Positions 56,330-64,000 of a stretch of DNA of 64,000 bases are shown here, piece by piece (within the stretch, counting starts at the first letter, position 1; each line of letters opens with the position of its first letter). The DNA is from Bettongia penicillata ogilbyi (Eukaryota > Chordata > Mammalia > Diprotodontia > Potoroidae), in NCBI GenBank assembly GCA_023548195.1, contig JAJHZJ010000009.1, forward strand, positions 6,222,215 through 6,286,214, in the 5' to 3' direction. The translations under genes were made by a program, and so were the position numbers. The notes beneath the pieces are model-generated. The model searched no databases. It was given only the letters and a program-made list of their open reading frames with translations, and had not been told where the DNA came from.

Positions 56330-58700
56330 CTTATGTATGTATGTAAGTTTTACCAAAAACTTATGTATGTAAATATTTACCTAAATCCAATATCAAGCAT
56401 TACATGTAGTGGAAATTATATTTATTTTACAATAAAATCAAGAATAAAGAGATCCACTATCATCACTATTATTGAATATATTGCTAGAAATGTCAGTTAC
56501 TTCAATAAGACAAGAAAAATTAATGAAAGGAATAAGCATAGGCAAAGAGAGAAAAATCTTCTAAATGATATAATGTTTTTCTTAGAGAACCCTAGATAGT
56601 CAACTAAAAAAATAACTGAAGCAATCTCAGCAAAATACCAAATCATGGTTACCAACAAAACTCAGCAGGAAGAGAGGAAGAATTACCATCCAAAATAACA
56701 ACAGAAAGTATAAAATATTTGGGACTCTGTCTAACAAGATACATATAGGAGCTACATGAATATATCTGCAAACTCATATTTAAGGAAATATGAGACCTGA
56801 ATAATAACAAATGACATTACTACCTAAGTTAATTTAATTATTCAGTACCATTTAAATAACTCTATGAAAGAATTACATTGCAGAGCTAGAAAAAGGAATA
56901 TATTCTAATTGCAGACTTCTGATTATAGATAAAATTTAAAGTGAGGAAAAAAGGTCAAGAATCTCAAGTCAAATAATGAAATAAAAAACAGAAACAAAGA
57001 AAATCCAACAGTGCCTACTCTCAAACTACACTACAAAGCAATAATCATTAAAAACTATTGGGCACTGGCTAAAAAAAATAGGAAGGTCAGTCAGTGGAAT
57101 AGATTTAGGTACCCAATATGCAGAAACAAAACGTAGTAGCACTGTGCTCAATAAACCCAACAACCCTAATTAATGGGATAATGACTCACTATTATACAAA
57201 AATTGCTGGGAAAACTGGAAAAGAGTTAATCAGTACTTAAGATCAAAGTCTCACACCATCTATGAAGATAAACTCCAAATAGATACGTAACATAGCATGA
57301 ACAAGTTATATTATAAGCAAGGAAATAATTATCACAGATATGCATTAAGGGAAAATTTCATAATCAAAGGGAAAAAAAAGATCACAAGATCAAAGTGGAC
57401 ATATCTGATTAGATACAATTAAAAAGGTTTTGTACAAACAAATCTAATGCAGTTAAAAAGAGAGGAGAAGCAATTAAGTGGGAAAATAGGTTTTTTACAG
57501 CAAATTTCTCTGACAAAGATCTGATAGTCAAGATGGATAAACACAGGTTAACATACATAAGAACAAGAACCATTCCCTAATAAATAGATGATTCCAAATG
57601 ATTCCCCAATAAATAAAGAGAAGATAAGAAGACAACAAATTTTCAAAGGAAGATATCCAAATTATCAAAAACCAGATGAAAAATGATCTGAACCACTAAT
57701 AGCTAGAAAAATGCAAATTAGAACAATTCTGAGGTTCTATCTCATGCCCATTACAGTTGAAAAAATAACAGAAAGTGGAAATCATTGGAAGAACAGTAGG
57801 AAAACAGGCATTGTTTTATGCTTGTAAAGTGGTCCTGTCTTACTGGAAAGCAATATGGAACTTCACTTAGTCACTTAGCTTCACATATTCTTCATTCCGT
57901 GATACTACTACCAGGTATATACCCCAAAAGAGAATAAGGAAAGAAGAAAAGGATCCCTGTGTACAAAACGGGGCAGCTCTTTTTTGTTGTGACAAAGAAG
58001 TGAAAAGTAAGGGGTTCCCATTAATTGGGGAATAATTAAACAAAATGTAGTATGTGAATATAATGTAAATAATAAGAAATCAGTAGACAGTTTCAGACAA
58101 ACCTGGTAAGACTTGTATGAAATGATGTAGAGTGAAATAAGGACCCTGAGAACAATTTATATGAGAAAAAAAATTATAAAGGAAAACTACTTTCATAAAC
58201 TTAATAACTCTGATAAATTCAGTGACTTGATTGCAAATCCAAACATGATAAAACAAGCTACCCAAAACTGTAGGGTGAAGTTATTAGTTCAAGTTTCAGA
58301 ATGAGACATATTTTCAGATATGTACAAAGTGAAGATTGGTTTTACATGACTATACATATACAGTACAAAGGTTTTATTTTCTTTTCCTCTATTCAATTTG
58401 GTTGATACAGTGATAAAGTTACCAAAGTGAAAAAAGAAGAAAAGAGGATAAGTGAAAGTATTCATACAAGAGAAAAGAAAGATGGTCATTAGGAAACCAA
58501 GAGTAGAAGGACTACTTTAAAACTAATATATGAATTTGTTGTATATTTGGGGGAAGAAGCAAGCTGTACATGACAGAGATGCATAGTTCCATGCATGATC
58601 CTGTTTTTTATGTTTTGCATTCTTATAAGGAAAGGCCAACTTAGAGGTCTTTGTTAAATATAGAATAAAAATAAAGTTAAAAATCAAACTGGAAAGCTGC
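56330..58700 (+). mobile_element. Old L1, second half of ORF2 and 3' UTR
   Basis: It runs from ACTATTATTGAATATATTGC through GTTACCAACAAAACTCAGCA, AAACTGGAAAAGAGTTAATC, TTTTGTACAAACAAATCTAA and AAGCAATATGGAACTTCACT to the 3' UTR with ATGACAGAGATGCATAGTTC near 58570. Stops and indels throughout. The tail matches the one at 11290-11370. Confidence 0.8.
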
Positions 58701-59339
58701 ATAAGTCTGTGGTTTAACCCTAATTTTTGAAGAGGTATTTTTAATCTAATGTTTGTCATTAATTGCTGTTGAAGGATCTGCTATATTAGAGGGCATTCTA
58801 AGAATAATATGCATTTCTAGTTTGTTTCTCTGTTATTTCTTCTACAAGAGATGAAGAAAAAGGGGGGGCGGAGCCAAGATGGTGGAGTAGAAGGACGCAA
58901 GTTTACGAGCTCCAACCCACAGCCCATAGAATTAATGTAAAAAGAGATCCGCATAACTTCTGGACCACTGAAAGGCGTGTGGAAGAGATTTCTGTGCCAG
59001 AGAGCCCTGGAGACCCGTCCCCAGGGTCCGTCGTGCCCCGGAAAGCGGACCCCACCCCCAGCGCTGCCCTGCCGCGTCCCCAGAGAAGCTGACCCGAGCA
59101 GGCTTCAGGGATGGAAGCTCCGGCAGCCGGGAAAGTCCCTCCGCCTACAGAAGCTACAGGTCAGTGAGAGAGGCTGGGCTGGAGGAGGGGAGCGGAGTGT
59201 CTCCGTGACTCGGGCCCCCTCGGGAGGAAGCGGTGGCGGCAGAGACGGGGCAGGAAGCGGAGGAGGCAGAGGCGTGGGCAGCAGCGGAGGCAGCAGGGGC
59301 GGCTGCCCGGACTCCCCCAGCAGCAAGCAGGATCTTCAT

Positions 59340-59553
59340 TACTGAGAGTCTCTGCATAAACAACCTGAGGGAGCTGAGCCTGGGAGACAGCCCTGCTCCA
59401 CCCTCCTCCACTACTGAAGGCCTCTGCATAAAGCCCCTGAGGGAATTGAGCCTGGGAGGCGCCCCCCCCACCCGCTCCGTTCCTGAAAGTCTCTGCATAA
59501 AGCCCCTGAGGAGGCCGAGCCTGGGAGGCGGCCTTGCCCCCACCCCAGCATCA
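59340..59553 (+). repeat. Three tandem ~70-bp units in the HAL1 copy B 5' UTR
   Basis: Units start at 59340, 59411 and 59480 (71, 69 and about 74 bp) and correspond one-to-one to those at 21100-21312. Confidence 0.9.
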
Positions 59554-59658
59554 GAACTAAAGCTTGCTGCGGAAAGCCCATTTGAATCTCAGACCCCAAG
59601 CACTAGCTGGGCGGATCTAGGCGGGGGTGGACAGGAATCTCAGTAACTGGCTGGGAAA

Positions 59659-60756
59659 ATGCCTAGAAAAGGGAAGAAAAATAAGACCATAGAGAGTTTT
59701 TTCCAACAAATGCAAATGATCCCGACATTCGGATCTGACGAGGAGGAGGACGTATTCTTGCCATCAGGGAAAGACGTGCAAGGCGGGGCCTCAGCACCCC
59801 AGACACCCCAGGGGGATGTCGGGTGGGCTCAGGCCTTGGAAGAGCTCAAAAAGGATTTTGAAAAGCAAGTTAGACAGGTGGAGGAAAAGCTGGGAAGAGA
59901 AATGAGAGAGATGCAAGAAAAGTATGAAAAACGGGTCAATACCCTGCTAAAGGAGACCCAAAAAAATGCTGAAGAAAATAACACCTTGAAAAATAGGCTC
60001 ACTCAATTGGCAAAAGAGGTTCAAAAAGCCAATGAGGAGAAGAATGCTTTCAAAAGCAGAATTAGCCAAATGGAAAAAGAGGTTCAAAAGCTCACTGAAT
60101 TTAATAGTTCTTTCAAAATTAGAATGGAACAGATGGAGTCTAATGACTTTACGAGAAACCAAGAAATCACCAAACAAAACCAAAAGAATGAAAAAATGGA
60201 AGAGAATGTGAAATATCTCATGGGAAAAACAACTGACCTGGAAAATAGATCCAGGAGAGATAATTTAAAAATTATGGGACTACCTGAAAGTCATGATCAA
60301 AAAAAGAGCCTAGATATCATCTTGCATGAAATTGTCAAGGAAAACTGCCCTGACATTCTAGAACCAGAGGGCAAAATAAGTATTGAAAGAATCCATCGAT
60401 CACCACCTGAAAGAGATCGAAAAAGAGAAACTCCTAGGAACTCCAAATTCCAGAATTCCCAGGTCAAGGAGAAAATCTTGCAAGCAGCTAGAAAGAAACA
60501 ATTCCAGTACTGTGGAAATACAATCAGGATAACCCAAGATCTAGCAGCTTCTACATTAAGGGATCGAAGGGCGTGAAATAGGATATTCCAGAAGTCAAAG
60601 GAACTAGGACTCAAACCAAGAATCACCTACCCAGCTAAACTGAGTATAATACTTCAAGGGAAAATATGGTCTTTCAATGAAACAGAGGACTTTCAATCAT
60701 TCTTGATGAAAAGACCAGAGCTGAAAAGAAAATTTGACTTTCAAACGCAAGAATGA
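59659..60756 (+). pseudogene. HAL1 copy B ORF1, single nonsense codon
   Basis: Begins MPRKGKKNKTIESFFQ at 59659. The L1 ORF1 plan is intact: coiled coil to about residue 165, RRM-like domain from NLKIMGLPESHD near residue 200, and a C-terminal domain. Codon 306 is TGA (60574-60576) where copy A has TGG, a single G-to-A change. It truncates the protein before the C-terminal domain's LGLKPRITYPAKL motif. Beyond it the frame stays open to the normal stop at 60754-60756 (codon 366). Copy B also lacks two codons that copy A has near PRN-S/I. The protein would have bound element RNA in the cytoplasm. As it stands it is inactive. Confidence 0.9.
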
Positions 60757-61817
60757 GAAGAAGCATGAAAAAGTAAACAGCAAAGAGAAGTCTTAAGGGA
60801 CTTACCAGAAGTGAACTGTTTACATTCCTACATGGAAAGACAATATTTGTAACTCTTAAAACTTTTCAGTATCTGGGTAGTTGGTGGGACCACACACACA
60901 CATGTACACGCATGCACGCACACACACATACACACATGCATACACATACAGAGACGGAGAGCACAGAGTGAATTGAATAGGATGGGACCATATCTTAAAA
61001 GAAATTAAAGTAAATGGTGAGAAAGAAAGGTAGGGGGAGGAAAGAGGGTGAAATGGAATGGGGTAATTATATGTCATTTAAGAGGCAAACAAGAGACTTC
61101 TTAGTGGAGGGAAAAAGAAGAGAGCTGAGAAAAAAAAAAACACCAATTAGTTTACCCTCATCACATTTGACTAAAGGAAGGAATAAAATGCACACTCATT
61201 TTGATATGAAAACCTATCTTACAGTATAGGAAAGTGGGGGAGAAGGAGATAAGCAAGGGGGGGGGACGATGGAAGGGAGGGCAAAGGGAGGAGGGAGCAA
61301 TTTGAAGTCAACACTTGGGGAGGGACAGAATCAAAAGACAGACGAGAAACAATGAGGGGCAGGGTAGGATGGAGGGTAATTCAGTTAGTCTTACACAACA
61401 CGACTATCAGGGAAGACATTTGCAAAATTACACAGATATGGCCTATATTGAGTTGCCTGCCTTCCCAAAGGGAATGGGTGGGGAGGGAGGGATGGGGAGA
61501 ATTAGGAACTCATAGTTTTAGGAACAACTGTTTAGTATTGCTGTTGCTACTAGGAAAGAAGACATACAGTTAATGAGGAATAGAAAGTCATCTGGCCCTA
61601 CAGGAGAAAAGAGAAGATGGAGACAAGAGAAGGGAGGGATGACAGAAGAGAGGGCAGATTGGAGATAGGGAAAATTAGATTGCTTGGAGTATTGGGGTGG
61701 GGGGAGGGGATAAAAGGGGAGAAAATTTGGAACCCAAAACTTTGTGAAAATGAATGTAAAAAGTTAAATAAATAAATAAATTAGAAAAAGATAAAAAAAA
61801 AAGAGATGGAGAAAACT

Positions 61818-62081
61818 CAGAAAACTGTACCACTTCACAATAACTCATAAGCTTCAATCCTTCTCATCCCACTTCCACAAACTTAAGTTCTTTGTCAAGA
61901 TTGGGTGCCATATTTATCTCATGTCTTCTGGTACAAAAGATGTGAGCAGACAAGGGCTAGTCTGTACCACCCCTACATCCTTCTAATCATGGCCAAGCAA
62001 CCCAGTAGAAGGATGTAGGGGTGGAAGTGGGTTGAGAAGGATTGAAGCTTATGAGTTATTGTGAAGTGGTACAGTTTTCTG
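61818..62081. repeat. Young inverted duplication (foldback), 264 bp
   Basis: The outer arms 61818-61878 and 62021-62081 are reverse complements over 61 bp with one mismatch (position 62032). The inner arms 61967-61985 and 62006-62024 are perfect over 19 bp, with a 20-nt loop. The right arm is continuous, whereas the left is split by 88 bp (61879-61966) bounded by CCAC on both sides. It was therefore one longer inverted duplication with an 88-bp deletion in one arm or insertion in the other. It begins three bases after the HAL1 copy B target-site duplication. Confidence 0.97.
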
Positions 62082-62084
62082 TTC

Positions 62085-62560
62085 CTTGAGCAACGCAGGG
62101 CACAGGCCAAGTAAAGGCAGTCACTTTTATTGCGGTATTTATTTACTTCGAAACCATTTGACATGTTTCAAGTTGTGCTGTAGGTTTTATTAGGTTCCTA
62201 TCTTTTTTTTTTTTTTGGTCACTGAAGAAGTTTTTGATGAATGTGTCCCAATATCATCTTCCCCATAAGCTTAATGGTTTTTATGGTGTGATTTTTGTAT
62301 AGTGCGGTGCTTTTGGGGAATGTAAAGGTTGCATTATAACAGAACTGAAAATACCTTTTCTTCTTTCCTGATGCTCAGATAATTTTTGTCTTTATAATTC
62401 TGTATTTTTATAATTGCATACCCTGTTAAATCAAAGTTGGGATTTATCTTTCCTCATGTCCTGTGCATTCTCTTGAACTCTAGGTATTTCTTGATCTTAT
62501 CCATCATCGAAGGCTTTCTCTAATTAAATCTTCCACCAAATCCAGTGATTATATAATTTT
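62085..62560. other. Unassigned AT-rich sequence
   Basis: The part near 62120-62150 (CACTTTTATTGCGGTATTTA) faintly recalls a Tigger-type DNA transposon, but the match is too short to call. It has a T-run at 62202-62215. Confidence 0.3.
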
Positions 62561-62564
62561 TTAT

Positions 62565-62700
62565 TTTTTCTAAAAAAGTTTTTGTTTTTAGTTTTCAGCA
62601 TTCACTTGTATAAGATTTTGAGTTCTAAGTTTTCTCCTCCTCTTTCTGATCCCCCTTCCCAAGACAGAATGCAATCTAATGTAGGCAATACGTGTATTAA
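62565..62700 (-). mobile_element. L1 3' UTR end, left part (split by a HAL1 copy)
   Basis: TTTTTGTTTTTAGTTTTCAG, CATTCACTTGTATAAGATTT and TGAGTTCTAAGTTTTCTCC are the reverse complement of the L1 3' terminus. It continues at 63414 after the inserted HAL1. Confidence 0.8.
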
Positions 62701-63413
62701 AAAATATTTCCACTTTTTAGTGGAGGGAAAAAGAGGGGAGCTGAGAGAAAAACATGAAGTTTACTCTCATTACATTCAACTAAAGGAAGGAATAAAATGC
62801 ACACTCATTTTGGTATGAAAACCTATCTTACAATACAGGAAAGTGGGGGAGAAGGGGATAAGGAGGGTGGGGGGGATGATGGAAAGGACGGCAATGCAAG
62901 GAGGGAGCAAGTTGAAATCAACACTCTTGGGGAGGGACAGGATCAAAAGAGAGAACAGAAGCAATGGGGGTCAGGACAGGATGGAGGGAAATATAGTTAG
63001 TCTTATACAATATGACTATTATGGAAGTCATTTGCAAAACTACACAGATATGGCCTATATTGAATTGCCTGCCTTCCCAAAGGGAATGGGAGGAGAGGGA
63101 GGGATGAAGAGAAGCTAGAACTCAAAGTTTTAGGAACAATTGTCGAGTACTGTTCTTGCTACTAGGAAATTAGAAATACAGGTAATGGGGAATAAAAAGT
63201 AATCTGACCATACAGGACAAAAGAGAAGATGGGGGCAAGGGAAGGGAGGGATGATAGAAGTGAGGGCAGATTGGTGATAGGGGAAATTAGAATGCTCTGT
63301 GTATTGGGGTGGGGGAAGGGGACAAATGGGAAGAAAATTTGGAACCCAGCATTTTGTGAAAATGAATGTAAAAAGTTAAATAAATAAATTTATAGAAAAA
63401 AAAATATTTCCAC
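62701..63413 (+). mobile_element. HAL1 5'-truncated copy C nested in an L1
   Basis: The body 62714 to about 63400 equals the last 690 bp of copies A/B (from TTTTTAGTGGAGGGAAAAAG to AAAAAGTTAAATAAATAAAT). It is flanked by AAAATATTTCCAC (62701-62713, 63401-63413). Removing it joins the two halves of the minus-strand L1 3' UTR. The insertion point TT|AAAAAA suits the L1 endonuclease. Confidence 0.92.
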
Positions 63414-64000
63414 ATTAGTCATGTTGTAAGGAATAATTGGAGCCAAAGGGAAAACCACAAGAAAAAACAATTACTTTTTTAATCAGCATGAAAATAGCAT
63501 GCTTCAATCTGCATTTGACTCCATAGTTCTTTTTCTGGACATGGATAGCATTTTCCATCATGAGTCTTTTGGAATTGTCTTAGATCACTGCATTGCTGAG
63601 AAGAGCTAAATCTATCAAAGCTGGTCATCACACAGTATTGCTGTTACTGTATGCAATGTTCTACAGGTTCTGCTCATTTCACTCAGCATCAGTTCATGAA
63701 AGTCTTTCCAGGTTTTTCTGAAATTCACCTGCTCATCATTTCTTCTGGAACAAAAGTATTCCATTACATCCATATGCCACAACTTGTTCAGCCATTCCCC
63801 AATTGATAGTTATCTCCTCAATTTCCAATTCTTTGCCATCTCAAAAAGGGCTACTATAAATATTTTTGTACCTGTGGGCCCTTTTCCTATTTTTATTATT
63901 TCTTTGGAATACAGACCTGGACATGGTGTTGCTGGGTCAAAGGGTTTGCACAGTTTTATAGACTTTTGGGCATAGTTCCAAATTCCTCTCTAGAATGGTT
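63414..64000 (-). mobile_element. L1 3' end, right part, running off the window
   Basis: ATGCTTCAATCTGCATTTGA, CATTTTCCATCATGAGTCTT, CAGCATCAGTTCATGAAAGT, ATTCCATTACATCCATATGC and TATAAATATTTTTGTACCTG are the reverse complement of the L1 ORF2 C-terminus and 3' UTR. It continues beyond 64000, so its full extent is unknown. Confidence 0.88.

Larger units (their letters stand above)
58846..61815 (+). mobile_element. HAL1-type (ORF1-only) LINE-1 derivative, copy B, full length
   Basis: The body is 58861 to about 61800, flanked by AAGAGATGAAGAAAA (58846-58860) and AAGAGATGGAGAAAA (61801-61815), one mismatch in 15. Same plan as copy A: GGGGGGGCGGAGCCAAGATG start, GC-rich 5' UTR with three tandem units, ORF1 at 59659-60756 with one nonsense codon, a 1-kb 3' UTR with CA repeats (60893-60952) and polypurine/G tracts (61230-61310), and an AAATAAATAAATAAATT terminus. 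No ORF2. By eye it agrees with copy A along nearly its whole length, apart from small indels and a Gly-codon-rich expansion in the 5' UTR (59230-59310). Confidence 0.88.

Noticed and set aside
1..64000. CRISPR arrays, tRNA or rRNA genes
   Set aside because: No regularly spaced direct repeats with unique spacers. The tRNA-like sequences are SINE heads with a mutated cloverleaf. No rRNA match was seen.

Overview
The window looks like mammalian nuclear DNA, almost certainly marsupial. The evidence is one recognisable protein-coding exon (RNF111/Arkadia, minus strand), a CpG-island promoter about 31 kb upstream of it, and a dense mixture of marsupial-style repeats: LINE-1 3' ends, tRNA-headed and CORE/MIR-like SINEs, abundant L2 and CR1/L3-clade LINE remains, and an ORF1-only LINE-1 derivative. 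I cannot fix the species. The SINE types resemble those I associate with Australian marsupials, but that is recollection rather than a search result. No bacterial, organellar or CRISPR signal is present.

Layout. Positions 1-1568 are RNF111 intron 2. Positions 1569-2461 are RNF111 exon 2, which holds the start codon. Positions 2462 to about 33015 are a roughly 31-kb intron 1 filled with repeats. Positions 32.3-34.3 kb hold a two-lobed CpG island, with a strong minus-strand splice donor at 33016/33015 that is the best candidate for the end of the noncoding exon 1. Positions 34.4-64 kb are intergenic. In human and mouse SLTM lies divergently upstream of RNF111; no SLTM exon is visible here, so it would lie beyond the right edge.

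Repeats. Two nearly complete copies (20659-23564 and 58861-61800) of one LINE-1-derived element carry a 5' UTR, an ORF1 and about 1 kb of 3' UTR, but no ORF2. Each has its own 15-bp target-site duplication, so the ORF2-less form itself was copied. This is the HAL1 (half-L1) arrangement. Two further 5'-truncated copies with target-site duplications lie at 50602-50783 and 62714-63400. Both ORF1s are broken, one by a +1 homopolymer slip and one by a single TGG-to-TGA change. Older L1, L2, CR1 and SINE fragments are nested in one another in several places, which gives a relative insertion order.

Other unexplained structure. Just downstream of the second HAL1 copy is a very young inverted duplication (61818-62081; 61-bp outer arms with one mismatch, 19-bp perfect inner arms) in which one arm has lost, or the other has gained, 88 bp between CCAC microhomologies. 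A hairpin with a GNRA-type loop sits in a non-repeat patch at 41.76 kb, and a 27-bp minisatellite sits in the outer lobe of the CpG island.

Limits: repeat family names were assigned by eye from remembered consensus features. Boundaries are usually good to tens of bases, except where target-site duplications fix them.
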